NCBI GenBank assembly: GCA_016271365.2
Contig: CM057454.1
Span: forward strand, 696,089,501 to 696,153,500
Reading direction: 5' to 3'
Length of the DNA stretch: 64,000 nucleotides
DNA from: Neoceratodus forsteri
Lineage: Eukaryota; Chordata; Ceratodontiformes; Ceratodontidae
The position numbers and the translations under genes were made by a program. Positions 1 through 12,187 of this stretch are shown here, one piece after another (within the stretch, counting starts at the first letter, position 1; each line of letters opens with the position of its first letter). The notes below the pieces were generated by a model. That model had not been told where the DNA came from. It saw only the letters and a program-made list of their open reading frames with translations, and searched no databases.

Positions 1-397
1 AGGGAGGGGGAACATGATAGAAACTTTCAAGTACCTCAAGGGAATCAACAAAGTCCAAGAGGGTAGCATCTTTCAAAAAAGAGTGTGCAAGAACAAGGGG
101 CACAATTTGAAGATAGAGGGGGCAGCTCAGAGGTAATGTAAGGAAGTATTTTTTACAGAGAGGGTTGTGGATGCATGGAACCGTCGAGGAGGTTGTGGAG
201 TCAAAAGAGTGACTGAATTCAAGCATGCATGGGACAGCCATAAGGCAATTCTAGGGGGTGTGGGTAGAAAGAAGTAGGCAGCTGGTTAACTAGGATCTGC
301 AGCTTACCCATTAGGTAGGGAAATGGGCAGACTGGGTGGGCCAAGTGGTCCTTATCTGCCGTCAAATTCTATGTTTCTATGTTTCTATGTTTCTGTG
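1..397 (+). mobile_element. CR1-type LINE, 3' end
   Basis: The segment encodes a decayed C-terminal tail of CR1 ORF2 (the stretch equivalent to 'RRGGCGVKRVTEFKHAW') and then a short 3' UTR ending in tandem TTCTATGT repeats at about 365-394, the 3' signature of CR1 elements. The same 3' UTR, with a near-identical block reading GGGAAATGGGCAGACT, is present in reverse orientation at 62.26 kb, so the two belong to one family. The 5' part lies outside the window or was lost. Confidence 0.8.
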
Positions 398-1734
398 TCT
401 TCTGCTGCAGTGTTGGGTCTGCTTCTGTAAAGGTAATCCCTTGTACCTCAATTGTTTGAACCATTCTTTTTGGAGTGCATCACTAGGCACCATATGTCCA
501 CTCTGGGGTTGGTGCAAAATGCAGAAGGATCTGGAGCCAAGGCCTGAGATCTGGTGAAGGTATACAATGCAGTCTCCATTGGTTGTGGGGCAGGGATCAC
601 TTGGCTGAAGGAACTGAGGTGTCTCGAGGATTATTAAGAGAGGGCAGGCCATAGGTAGAAAATAAAGGCTTCTGCCACATCAGTGGTGTCAGAGTGTTGG
701 GGAACCCTGCTGTGGACCAAGTGAAGGATGGCAGGGTACTAGATGGTAAACTGCAGGCCTATTGTATGCAGTTTGTGTTGAACTTCAGTGAAGACATTCA
801 ATCATTTTGAGAGTTCAATTGAAAAGTTCTGAAATACATGCATGTGGTTCCCATGCCCCTGCAGAATGCCACATTCCCTTGCAAGCCTAAAATGTTTTCT
901 TTTACCCGATATTGCAGAAACTTGGTGGGGATGGTTTGTGGATATTTAACAGGACTGGGGTGGTGAGCCAGTGATCAGTGGGCTGGTTTAGTTTCTAAGG
1001 GACTGCACCCTTGTGATTGAAGCATAATCGGGATCACATTCTGAAGAAAGGCACACATATCGAGGTCTTCACTTTCCTAAGGAAAATCAGCAAAGCCTTA
1101 ATTGTTGAAACAGCCCATGATGCTTTGTATTATGGGGGTAAGTGTGATTTTGTATTTCTTAATTGTTAAGTCTGGTCCAGTTTTCAAGATCCTTCACCCA
1201 GGCCAAGGTGTTGGAATGTAGCTCCCTGCTACCTCAGCTGAGTAAATAGTGTATTACTTGTGTCCTCCAGTTTTGCCACCCAGTTCTCTGTAGTTCTGAG
1301 TCTCTGACCCAAGCCCACAATGTCAGCAGATGTGCATTGGGAATTGTTTGATCTCTGATATTTCAACCAAGATCTGCAATAACATCTTGTTGATGTGATC
1401 CATTCCAGATCTGAAGGACTATTACCCATCACCACATTAAAGGAGAGCCTTTTCTGTTAGAAGTCATGACTGAATGTAACTGCATGCTGGCTGCCAAAAG
1501 GAACCATGACACCAGAGTTTCACAGTGGAGTATTCAGTTTGGAGCTAGCAATCAGGTTATATATCATAGAAAAGAATCTGGGTTATTTCTTTTGGTAAAT
1601 TCTCTCAGATGGGAGAGAATGGTAATGATGATCAACTTCTTGCATCCATTCCCATCTGTGGTACATGCATGCATCACAAGTGTGACCTCTTTAGAATGGA
1701 GTACTTTACTCTGATGGGCAGCAATCGGTCCTGT
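398..1734. other. Unassigned interspersed DNA
   Basis: I recognise no gene or repeat here. Open frames are short (under 95 codons), overlap on both strands and show no protein motif. The right end may contain very diverged 5' sequence of the L2 that becomes recognisable at about 1735, but I cannot show this. Confidence 0.4.
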
Positions 1735-3345
1735 CCTTGCCGACATAATCTGGATGTCTTTGGAGATGGGGATCTTCCCTGATCATCTGAAGGAGGCCTT
1801 GGCTTAGCCCCTTCTTAAAAAGTTCTCCTTGGACCCAGATTGTCTGGCTAACTACAGGCCTGTCTCTAACCTGCCCTTTGTGGGTAACGTTATTGAGAAG
1901 GTGGTTGTGTCACAGCTGGATGATCATTTGAACAGCCACAATGTCTATGACTCTCTCCAGTCCGGATTTAGGAAGAGACACAGTACCGAGACAGACCTTG
2001 TCCAGGTACTAAATGACCTCCTAATAGCGAGAGATTAAAGGACCCATTCCTTCTTGATCTTTCTTGATCTCTCTGTGGCATTTGACACCGTAGACCATGG
2101 TGTGCTATTGGTGTGCCTGCGGTTAATCTGTGGACTGTCTGGTACAGTCCTCAGATGGTTTCAATCTTTCCTTGAGGGTAGGACTCAGAGGGTGGTGTCT
2201 GGAATTTTTTCCTCGGCATCCCTACCCCGATCCTGTGGGGTGCCGCAGGGTTCCATTTTGGCACCCATGTTGTTTGTGGTGTGCATGCTGCCATTGGGAG
2301 TGATTATTAGGTGGTACAGCTTGAGTTTTCACTGCTGTGCAGATGACACTCTGCTATAAATGTTCTTTGTGCCTGGCCAGGATGCTGCTGATTTGGTTTT
2401 TAACAACTGTCTCACTGAAATCCAGGATTGGATGAATGTGAGCTGGCTGCGGTTAAACCCAGAAAAAACTGAGGTGTTGGTTGTGGACACAGGTTGCCAG
2501 GAGGTGGGTTTGTTGGCGGGGTCACCTTCAGGTCTATGGCTTGGGTGTGTTCAGTTAACTACCTCAGACTGGGTGAGGAACCTGGGCGTTATGTTTGATG
2601 ACTGTTTGACACTTAAATCTCAGGTGTCAGCAGTTGTCAAAACCTCTTTTTACCATCTGAGGAATATCGCCTGGGTAAAGCACCTGGTTCCTTCTGCCGA
2701 TCTTCTAACTTTGGTCCATGCCTTCATTACCTCTCGTCTTGACTACTGCAACTCCCTTTACCTTGGGTTACCAGGGGTTGATATCCGCCACCTGCAGCTT
2801 GTGCAGAATGCAGCAGCTGTGCTTTTGTCTGGTTCATCTAGGACCAGTTATATAATGCTTGTGCTCCGCGGACTGCACTGGCTGCCAGTACAGTGGCGGA
2901 TCACTTTCAAGGTCAGTTTGCTGACCTATAAGGCCCTACATGACCAGGGACCTGGTTACCTGCAAGGTCTCCTTCATTACTACTGTTCCTCCCGCTCTCT
3001 CTGATCCACTGATGAGGGATTGCTAGAGATTCCCAGGGTTCATTTAAAGACATCTGGGGCCAGGCCTTTTAGTTTTATGGCCCTAATCCTGTGGAATTCT
3101 CTACCTTGTTAGGTGCCAGATTACCCGACCGCCCAAAGTTTTAAAGTAGCATTGAAGACAATTCTTTTTAGTCTGGAATATACTGATTTTTAATGCTGCA
3201 GTCTTGAGTTTTAACCTGTTTATTTATGGTTTTAATTAATTGTTTTATTTATTGATTTATTTAAATGAATTATGTACAAGTGCCTTGGTTTTGGAAAAGC
3301 ACTTTTTTATAAAGTTTGATTTGATTTGATTATAAAAATAGAATA
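1735..3345 (+). mobile_element. L2-type LINE, 5'-truncated copy 1
   Basis: The copy begins in the linker before the reverse transcriptase and runs through the end of ORF2 into an AT-rich 3' UTR. It ends with the tandem TTTGAT tail at about 3317-3332 that is typical of L2 3' ends. It is the first of three L2 copies in the first 9.4 kb. No target duplication was found. Confidence 0.85.
1829..3195 (+). pseudogene. L2 ORF2 reverse transcriptase remnant
   Basis: This is a non-LTR reverse transcriptase of the L2 clade, which copies element RNA at the target site. Motifs in order are NYRPVSNLPF, LQSGFRKRHST, FLDLSVAFDTVDH (motif A), CGVPQGSILAPMLF (motif B), CADDT (motif C), NPEKTEVLVV, then the C-terminal LHWLPVQWRITFKVSLLTYKAL block. 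All recognisable pieces lie in one frame and are interrupted only by in-frame stops at about 2036-2038, 2357-2359 and 3002-3004, with another near 3110. No frameshift is needed, so nonsense changes dominate the decay. Amino-terminal endonuclease sequence is missing. Confidence 0.85.
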
Positions 3346-5279
3346 TTAGATAATCATCAAATATTTCAATGTTTGTAAAGTATTCTAAGTGCCCCCTTCC
3401 TTTTTACCAGAGTATCATTAATTACAGAGGCACAATGTCTACACAGCCTGCCCATCAAAATAAATGAAGCTAGGTCTTGTGAAACCACACATGGCCATAG
3501 CAAGAGTACATACTGTATTAAGAAAACAACATAAGTATATAATCAAGGACATATCTAGGGAACAGCACTGATTTTTTGATGGTCTTGGCCAGTGTACAGT
3601 TTCCATCAAGTTCACTGCCTGCTAGCCAGCCATAATGCTGTTGGTATGTAGCTTTTATCAGGCTTCCACACCTTGAATAACTGTGCATGGAAATGAGAGC
3701 AGGCGTAGTTGTTACCTATAATAAAATTCTCACTGTAAGGCTCCTAAAAATGAGAAGTCATATCCAGACTAGATGGCAGAGAGTTTTTATCTTTTCTCAT
3801 TCTGAGTGACGGCTCACATGCTCTTTAGCGGTTATGCAATTATTGACGTAAGATGGAGGGACACTATCATTTAATCTGCAGTCTGATTCAGTGCATTCAG
3901 GCTTAGTGCCTCTTCCCCTATACTGCTCCACTAATGCTACATAGTGCTGACAGGAGACATAATGTGCATTCTGCCCAGTGCCTATTTTGGGAAAACCCCG
4001 GCAATTATGTTCAATTGTACAAAATGCCATTGGTATGGGGTGTGAACTACTATCCATGGAGAATCCAGCAGAGACCCCAGACCATACAGTATATCACTTT
4101 CAACCTGTTCTCAGGTACAGTATACAAAATTCAAAAGACACCCACATTATTAGAGGGAAAAGGCTAATGCTTTAAAAACTAATACATCTACAGCAGCCTT
4201 TACAACATTTTTATATTGCTATAAATGGTCACTGGTGCAGAAAATGACATTCAATATGTATATGCTATTCTTTACTAGTCACCAACACTCACCAGAGTGC
4301 TCTATGTAGCTGCTGACACCTTAAGGAAAAATATTGGTTTATATGTAATTCAGCTTGCTTTATTTCATATATTATTTGTATGTATCTTCCTCTCAATAAA
4401 TGCCTGAGGTGACGTATCATCTAATTTTTATGTAGTCCTGATGAGATAACATTGCATACATTTCAGCACTCATATTGAGAAAGGCAGCAACCAGACAAGA
4501 GACAACAAAATTATAGTAATATATTATAAATATATATATATATATATATAATGTTGAGTTTAGCTAATTAGTCACAGAGACAGAGAAAGGGGGCATTCAG
4601 GTGGTCATACAGTGCTCACAGAGGAAGGTAGCATTCAGGTGGACATACAGTGCCCCTTAAAGGTGAATAATTCTGAAAGGGCCCTGATGTGAGGTGGGAA
4701 TACATTTCAGCAATGAAGGGCAAAGCAGAAAAATTCATGAGCTCTATTACTAAAAATGTCTGCACACAGGACACCTTATTTGGAAAACTTAAACCAGTCT
4801 TGGGTATGGTCTGAAAATGTATGTTTACCTGCAGATCAACATGTTTTGCTCTTTTATTTCTTGGCTGTGCCAGATTGAGTAAAGAAAATATTTTCTTGCA
4901 GTGTAGCAGAAGTGACATTGATACAGTGAAGTATTTAAAGTTGTTTGGTTACTGAGTGCCTTCGATGGTTATGGTATTTAATATATTTTAAGATACATTT
5001 TTTAACACTGTTGAAAGTGCCAAGTGTCTGTCAAACTTCATAAGCACAGCAGTGTCACTAAAAAAGCAAGTCCTTCCCTCTTACAATTCTCATGTGTTTG
5101 GCACACAGCTTTGTGAGTACACTCCTTGTAGACCTGAACCAATTGCTCGCTTCAGATATTGCGGGTTTTTTTTTAAGTTCTTATTGTTTTGTTAAATGAA
5201 ATACTATATTTCATAACAGGGCAGGGCATTAAGCAAAATTAAATTGAGTGAAACAGTGATATTTATGGCCTGGTAGTAG
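3346..5279. other. Unassigned AT-rich DNA
   Basis: No gene or element is recognised. It contains a short TA microsatellite (4531-4550) and a small direct duplication of a GCATTCAGGTGG-type motif at about 4592 and 4630. The open frames overlap on both strands and look like chance. Confidence 0.4.
4531..4550. repeat. (TA)n microsatellite
   Basis: About ten uninterrupted TA dinucleotides in AT-rich DNA. Confidence 0.95.
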
Positions 5280-5446
5280 TACTTTTTATTTATTTGTGGC
5301 ACCCTTCCTCTGAGGCCCATGGTGCCGTTACATAACATCTAACATCACATCCCATATCAATAAACATTATAATGTCTGAAATAACATGCTATCATTCTCA
5401 GGACATGCCCAATCCACAACTAACATTTATAAATCTCTGAATGCTT

Positions 5447-5525
5447 CTTGTTTGTTCACTTACTATGTGTTTGTTGTTGCTGTTTATCTTGCAATTAGTA
5501 TAATAAAGTACACTTTATGAAGAAA
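5447..5525 (+). mobile_element. 79-bp AATAAA-ended retro-insertion with 18-bp target duplication
   Basis: An identical 18-bp sequence (ATAAATCTCTGAATGCTT) flanks this segment at 5429-5446 and 5526-5543. The segment interrupts the L2 copy 2 C-terminal coding region, which continues on both sides. It contains AATAAA near its right end, so it resembles an extremely 5'-truncated retrotransposed 3' end. The source transcript or LINE is not identified. Confidence 0.7.
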
Positions 5526-5569
5526 ATAAATCTCTGAATGCTTGGTGAAATAAAAAAGTTTCTAAACTC

Positions 5570-6895
5570 CTTTTAAAAATCTCCACAGAAGGAGTCACCC
5601 TCAAGAAACCAGGCAATGCATTCCAGAGAACTGGAGCATCCACTTCAAATCTTCAGTCTCCTGAAGATTTCAACCTCACTCTGGTAACCTCCAGGAGGCC
5701 CTCCCCTGTCGAACAGAGACAGTGTCTCAGGCATAGGGGTGAAGGAGTTCCAACAGGTAGCCCATACCCTGCCAATGTATGGTCTTATAGGTCAACAGAC
5801 CTATTTTAAAGGAGAGACAAGCACTAGTGAGATGTAACAGAATTTCCAAAGATTCGTCAAAACCCGAACCGCCACATTCTGCAGCAGCTACAAGCACCGA
5901 AACAGCCCCCGCGCTTGACCTCAAGGTGGACTGCTTTACAGCAGTCAAGCCTCAAGGTAACAAACATACGTGCTAGCATGGCTAGGTCATTGGGAGAGAC
6001 AAGGGATTTAATCTGGGTTATATTGCAAAGATGATAAAATCCACTCAGGACCACTGCGACACCTGAGCCTCTAGTGTCAGCTCATTGTCCAGAATGACAC
6101 CCAGATTTTTCACCTTGGGGGAGGCCATAAGGTTAGATGGACCTAGGAAAAATCCCAAATCTCCCCCAGAGGTCTCCACTCCCCCCTTAACCCAGCTCAA
6201 ACATCAGAACTTTAGTCTTTCCTGGGTTGATACACAACCAGCATGACACCATCCATGCCAGGATCTCAGATAAGAACTCATTAAACACATCAACTGCATC
6301 CTTTCTTCCAGGTGTGAAAGACAGGAAGAGCTGGATGTTATTGGCACAGCAATGAAATCCAAGCCCATATCATTTTATGACCTCACCCAGGGCAGCATAT
6401 ACACTTTGAATGAAATGTGTGATACGACTGAGCCTTGGGGCACTCCACAGGCCAGGGCCACTGGGTCCAAGGAATAATTCCCCAGTACCACTCTCTCTGG
6501 GTCCTGCCCTGTAGAAAAGATTCAAACCAACTGATGACTTTGTTGGTGAGTACTACATATTCCCTTAGTCTGTCCAAAAGAAGCCCATGATCTACAGTGT
6601 CAAATGCTGATAAGAGATCAAGGAGAACAAGAATCAATCACTCTCCTTGATCCTTCACCCTGAGCACGTCATTCAGCACCCATATAACACAGAGTACGTG
6701 CTATGCATTGCCCTAAATCCAGATTGGAGGGCCACATAGACATTAAAAGTATTGAAGTGCACCTTGAGTTGCCGTGCAACCACCTTCTCAATATTCTTCC
6801 CTAAACAGAGAAGATTCAAGACAGGTTGGTAGTTTGCCAAGATTTCTGGGTCCAAAGATGGTTTCTTCAACAGGGGCTTCACCTGGTGGTGTATA
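5570..6895 (-). pseudogene. L2 ORF2 reverse transcriptase remnant
   Basis: The L2-clade reverse transcriptase is recognisable on the minus strand from VKPLLKKPSLDPEILANY and LQSGFRAMHST (6.7-6.9 kb), LLSAFDTVDHGLLLDRL (motif A, about 6.6 kb), a broken motif-B region near 6.4-6.45 kb, FYHLCNITQIKSLVS (about 6.0 kb) and the LSFKIGLLTYKTIHWQG block (about 5.8 kb). Several frame changes separate these pieces, and an intact motif C was not seen. It is older or more damaged than copy 1. Confidence 0.8.
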
Positions 6896-6919
6896 ACACA
6901 CAACTAGACTTGTTATATT

Positions 6920-9223
6920 TGACCTTATCTCACTTGATCCATGTACAACCAAGGACCTCACACTTGAGATTCCCATGGTTTGATGGGGAGCTGAAAAGAG
7001 CTGAAGACTAAAGGTCAAAGGTTGGAGTGCCGCTGGTGGAAGTCCCACACTGATGAGGACAAGTTAACTTTGATATCCCATTACAAGGTGTGCAAAACAA
7101 CAATATCCCATAAGAAGGCAGAATTCCTGTACAGGGGGATTGCTGCAGAAAAGAGTAGACCAGCTCAGCTCTTCCAGACTGTCAACAGGCTTCTTCATCC
7201 TGTATGTCTTCAGTTGATCAGAGCTTTATCAGTCACTAGATGTGAGGAGTTTGATCTGTTGTTATCTGACAAAGTATGCTCTCTCAGGGTGGGTATCTCC
7301 CTGGGAGTGCCTCAGGCATGTGGAGTCAAATCAGAGACTAAAGCCTAGGTGAGTTTTATCCAGTGGGTGTGGAAGAGGTTAGTGAGATAATCTTGAAGTT
7401 GAGGTCTACATGTTGTGACCTGGACCTAGGTCAGACCCACCTTTTTGTGGGTTGTGTGGAATCTATTGGTTCAGTGTTTACTGTGACAGTCCAGCGTTCC
7501 CTTTCAAGATGGGTCCTTCCTGAGCCCTTGAAAAAGGCTCTAATGAAACCTCTATTGAAAAAGGCTTCCTTAGTCCCAGCTTGTCTAGCAAACTGTAGAT
7601 CCATCTCTAACCCACTCTTTTTGGTGGAGGTTATTGAGAAAGCGGTGGCTATTCAACTTGAGATGCATCTCACTACCTTCAAAATCTATGAGCCGCTCCA
7701 GTCTGGATTCAGAACTGGGTATAGTATGGAGACTGCACTCATGAAGGTGCAAAATGATCTCCTTAGGGTGAGAGCTAGAGGTGAGCGATCTATTCTTTTT
7801 CTCTTTGACCTCTCTGCAGCATTTGACACCATAGACCATTAGAGTTTTGTTGGATCACCTTAAAGAACATTGTGGACTCACCGGCCACTGTCATCTGCTT
7901 GTTTGAGTCCATTTTCTTCCAGGTATGATGCAAAGGGTGGTGATGGGAACTCATTGCTCCTGCTTGAAGCACCCGTCCTGTGGAATTCCACAGGGCTTAG
8001 TTCTTTCACCACTCCTGTTTGCAGCATATTTCCTGCCTCTAGGAGATATCATTAGACAGTACAGTATGGGTTTTCACAGCTTTTCAAATGACACCCAGCT
8101 GTATAGTATATGTCTTTTGCACCAGATCTACAGATAGAAGTCCCTGTATTTAAATCCTGCCTGGCTGATGTCTAGAACTGGACATCTTCCATCTGGTTAA
8201 AGCTTAACCCAGACAAGACGAACACTGGTGGGATACCAGACAGCCTGAGGATGAAACTGGCCTTATGCTCAGTGCCTCTAAGCTGACTGCATTTATGAAG
8301 GAAAAATACCTGGGTGTGATCCTTGACAGTGAACTGACACTGGAGGCTGGGATGTTGGCTGTTGTCCAAAACTGGTTTTATCATCTAAGGAACAGCACCT
8401 GAATTAAGTATGTTATCCTACACGATGACCTGCCATCACTAATCCATTCCTTTGTGACCTCTAGGCTTGATTATTGCAGTGTCTTGAACATGGGGCTAAG
8501 ATGAGGATCCCTATGTTTCCTGCAGCTATTTCAGAAAGCAGTGGCCAGATAGTTGGCAGGCCTTCCTAGGTCCTGCATATAACACTGGTCCCATGTGATC
8601 TGCATTGGCTGCTGGTGAGGTGGCTGATCTCCTTCAAGGTCAGTTTTCTGACCTACAAAGCCCTGCAAGGTTTGGGACCTAGCAATATGTGCAATCTGCT
8701 GTCTCCACATCAACACTCACGGCTTCAATGTTCCTCTGAGGAAGGCTTCCTAGCAGTTCCCACGGTCCAGATAAAGTCATCTGGGGAACGCGCCTTTTCT
8801 GTGGCAACTCTGACCCTGTGGAACTCGCTGCCAAGATCTTTAAGGGAGGTATCCTCACTGGATTAGAAATGTGCAAAACTGGCAAATTTCATTATGCAAA
8901 ATATTTTGTGAAATTCACCCATTTTGCGAACTTTTTCATGGAAGTGAAATTCAGAATTTTGCCTGTGTAATGCAAAATTTTGCCTGTGTGAGGTGAAAGT
9001 TGCCTTTCACAGGTTTCACATTTCACTGGCATAATTCTGCATTTTGCACCAGGGAAAATATTTTGTGTAATAGGCAAATTTCACAAAATATTTCATATGG
9101 CAAAATTGCCGATTTTGCAGGAATTATGCTGGTCGAAATATGGTTTTGCAACATCTCTACACTGGAAGCCTTTAAGAAAGGGCTGAAGTCCCACCTGTTC
9201 AAAGAAGTGTTTTCTTTGAACTA
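6920..9223 (+). pseudogene. L2 ORF2 reverse transcriptase remnant with MITE insertion
   Basis: Motifs in order are the linker FPWFDGELKRAED (about 6.97 kb), KPLLKKASLVPACLANC (7.55 kb), LQSGFRTGYSMETAL, FLFDLSAAFDTIDH (motif A, 7.8 kb), CGIPQGLVLSPLLFAAYFLP (motif B, 7.98 kb), a motif C altered from the usual ADDT to SNDT (about 8.09 kb, one catalytic aspartate lost), FKVSFLTYKALQGLGP (8.63 kb) and LWNSLPRSLREVSSLD. The final LEAFKKGLKSHLFKEVF block resumes after the MITE. Several frameshifts and stops intervene. The lost aspartate alone would inactivate it. Confidence 0.85.
8864..9159. mobile_element. hAT-type MITE, 296 bp, in L2 copy 3
   Basis: The ends are imperfect inverted repeats: TAGAAATGTGCAAAAC on the left against TAGAGATGTTGCAAAAC read inward from the right. 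The flanking 8-bp sequences CACTGGAT (8856-8863) and CACTGGAA (9160-9167) match at 7 of 8 positions, as expected for a hAT target duplication. Removing the insert rejoins the conserved L2 C-terminal peptide. The interior is rich in GCAAAATTT and AAATTTTGC words and has no coding capacity. Confidence 0.85.
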
Positions 9224-9360
9224 ACTCAGTTGTCTACTTACTGTATCACCTCTTAGTTACTTAATTTACCATTGGAGTAATACTATTTTATCCTATCTAT
9301 TTTAACTTAACTGCTTTAATTAGTTTACCTAATTTCCTTATATTATGTGATTTTTTTCCT

Positions 9361-10556
9361 GTCATTGTTCACCAGGTAGAACCTCCAGGGATGGGCACTT
9401 AAGAAAAAAAATTTAACTTGCTTGGCTGCTTGCACCCTATGAACTAGTACATAAAGCCAGGTTTGCCACTGCTATTAGTCTGCATCCTTCAACCCGCTTG
9501 AGTCCAGATGTTTTAAGACTAATAAAGTCCATAGGCATCAGTGTGCTTCAATTGGTGGTCCCCTTGTCTCTGAACCCAAAAGTTATGAGTCAAAATCACT
9601 ACCCAGGGATGTGGATCACTACCCAGGGATTATATCCAGTACTGACACTACAGTACAATACTAGGTAGGTGTTGTTCTGTCAGAAGAGGCACTAAACCAA
9701 AGACATTCCAGTCAGATGACATTTTGTGGCTATCTGTGACTTACCCATTAGATGTTTAATATAATACATTAGCTTGGTCTGTTTTCCTTTAAGTTATCTG
9801 TGATTTATTTTATTTTTTTGCTTAGCTAGTGAATTGTTTTTTTTCCTTAGATTAGTTTGTTTCTTTAATGTAGTGGTGTCTGTTCTATAGTGTTCCGTTA
9901 GTGGTTTCTGTAATATAAAGCTGTCTTGTTTTGGCCTTTTTATGACTGCATTGCATCATGATGCTATGCTGACAAATTGCTATAAAAAGTAGGGATCTGT
10001 GACACAGTTGTGTTGTTACGTGGGAGTTGAATCGAAGCACAGCTTCCTGAAAATCTGTCCATGTTCTCCCATTCACTACAATGTGTTTCTTTCTTCTACC
10101 CCTTCCCGGGCACTATTTTCTTGAGACAGGTTCATAGGCTCATTTCAGCTGCTCACAGATAATTTATCCTTAATTGCTGAGGCTTTTGTATTTCTTTTTA
10201 ACAGGGTCAATGATTTTTATACAAAGCCCCACAAAGAACTTTAGTAACTGAAATGTAACATAAAGAACTAAGGGTACTGTAAATATTTGATTACTATATG
10301 GAACTAAGGGGCGGGGGTGGATACTTGCTTTCACATTTTCTTGAATATCCATGTGCCCAAACAAAGCATAAGAGGAGGGAGATTTATGGAGTTCATGAAG
10401 GAGGTTATTGAGTTAGGTGGTTGATTTTCTATCTGACTCAGAAGCATTTATTTTTGGAGCCATTATCACAAGGGCTGAAAGGCACCCTTTGTCTTGAGTC
10501 AGGACCACCATGTGCCCCCCCCATGATACAGCAAACACATTCTTTTTATTGAACTC
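9361..10556. other. Unassigned DNA
   Basis: No gene is recognised. A stretch at about 9655-9725 has a GAGGCACTAAACC-like word faintly reminiscent of the conserved domain of V-SINE/DeuSINE-type elements. The match is too short to call. Confidence 0.35.
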
Positions 10557-12187
10557 TAAAGGCTAGATATTCAAAGAGATTGCGCCTGGCGCAACTGAGT
10601 TGTGCTGGAACAACCTTGTAAATGCACTCTGGGGCAATATTCAAAAGGGGGAATAGAGCAGCATAACTCCTGATGCACCAGAGCACAAAGATAATGTATG
10701 CGACACATCTCCAGGAGGTGTGCCCATGCATATGTGGCACATCCTGATAGTCAGCCCGGGATGTGTGACGCATATGCTGGCACAACCCTGAGATGTGCCA
10801 CATACCATGGCACAAAGTTGACCCTGAAAAATAAGGCTCACATGGTAACCACCCACAGGCGAGCTGCTGTAATGCAAGGTGCATCACAGCAGCCACCAAC
10901 CATGGGTGGTTCCCCCTAAACATTGTACACATGCACCCAATAATGTTTCTGGTGGTTCAGTGGTACCCCCCTCCCTGCCCATAACCCTGATCACCCATAA
11001 TAAAAAAATATTATATCCCTGGTAGTTTAGTGGTACCCTCCTCCCCTCATGACCCTCCAATCACTCAAAATAATATATAATTCTGTCCCTGGTAGTCTAG
11101 TGGTACCTCCTCCCTATTCTGGAATGCTGATCACCCATAAAATTGGTGGAAATAAATTCCTGGTGGTCCAGTGGCACTCCCCATCCCCCACCCACACAGG
11201 ACCCCTGCCCGTCTAGCACTCCCACATCATCAGAAGGCATCAGCAAACCCACCTACATACATCTGTGGTTGCCCACTGAATGACAGCTTACAGTATCAGC
11301 TGCAAGTCTCTTGGTCCACATTGTGGACCGATGGGCTTGCAGTGCATACTGTAATAGTTATTCACAAATATGTGAATGAAATCATTTATTTACATATTTG
11401 TGAATAACTATTACAGTGTATCATGAGCCCATTGATCCACAGTGTGGACCAATGGGCTTCTGTACTCTGGTAACGTAAGCCGTCATCTCGCAGGCAGCCA
11501 CTGAGCCATGCAGGTGGGTTTGCTGCTGCCCACTGATGATGGGGGCAGCTGGGTGAAGCTAGGGGTCCGTGTTGGTGGGGGTGGGGTGCCACTTTGTCTA
11601 CTTGGGAGACACGAAATTGTTATTTTCAGTGATCAAAGGTACAGAACGAGTGGGGGGGGTACCACTAGACTACCAGGGATTATGCAGAGGTGTATTTTGG
11701 GTGATCTGGGCTAGAGGGAGGGAGGAGTATCACTAGACTACCAGGGATTTGGCACACTTTCCTGTCAGGCAAACAGGGGTATGGGATGGGTAGGGGGGTA
11801 CCACCAGACCTCCTCTGAAGCACCACCTGCTGTGCAGTACGCCAGGTGCATTTTGCTGGCCAGCCCTGCACAACACCTGCAAATGGGGTCATAATGACAT
11901 GCAAATGGCCCTGTTTGTGCTCTGCATGTAGTATGGCCCCATTTGCATACTGCTGGCTGAATATCAAGAATTTGCACACAGCATAACTCTGTTGTGCTGG
12001 CCCAGTTCCCATTTCTGGTATTCTACCCTGTCTTGGGGGGTGTGCAGCACATCATATTTGCACAGTACGCATTACCTGATATGGCTCATCTCTTTTGACT
12101 ATATCCCTTAGTTGCACCAGCACAACTCAGTTGTGCTGTGCCACCACATGTGCCATTGCCAGGCCCAATTCGGAATATTGGGGCCCC
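10557..12187. mobile_element. 1.6-kb fold-back element with Harbinger-like termini
   Basis: The two halves are inverted copies of each other about a centre near 11,382. Innermost, TTCACAAATATGT at 11,361 pairs with ACATATTTGTGAA at 11,392-11,404. Further out, the GGTCCACATTGTGGACC block pairs with its partner at about 11,440, and the outer GCGCAACTGAGTTGTGC block at about 10,590 pairs with GCACAACTCAGTTGTGC at about 12,118. The right terminus, read inward, is GGGGCCCCAATATTCC, like the ends of the 41-57-kb Harbinger. ACTC occurs at both edges as a possible target duplication. Each arm carries several ~70-bp tandem units containing a CTAGTGGTACC-type core. There is no coding capacity. Confidence 0.8.

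Larger units (their letters stand above)
5280..6900 (-). mobile_element. L2-type LINE, copy 2 (reverse)
   Basis: Read on the minus strand, this copy runs from the RT linker (about 6900) to a 3' UTR ending near 5280, where the strand reads AGGAAGGGTGCCACAAATAA. A 79-bp insertion with an 18-bp target duplication lies in its C-terminal coding part. Its 5' end abuts the 5' end of the plus-strand L2 that starts at about 6905, so the two copies are head to head. Confidence 0.8.
6905..9360 (+). mobile_element. L2-type LINE, copy 3
   Basis: This is the longest of the three L2 copies. It extends upstream of the RT into the endonuclease-RT linker (PWFDGELKRAED and the KKAEFLYRGIAAEKSRPAQLF region) and runs through the ORF2 end at about 9224 into an AT-rich 3' UTR. 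It is interrupted by a hAT MITE at 8864-9159. The 3' boundary at about 9360 is approximate. Confidence 0.8.

Noticed and set aside
5280..9360. Twin-priming inversion of a single L2
   Set aside because: Both orientations contain the C-terminal coding region and 3' UTR, so they are separate copies.
9655..9725. V-SINE/DeuSINE-like conserved domain
   Set aside because: Only about a dozen bases resemble it (GAGGCACTAAACC) and no head or tail is visible.
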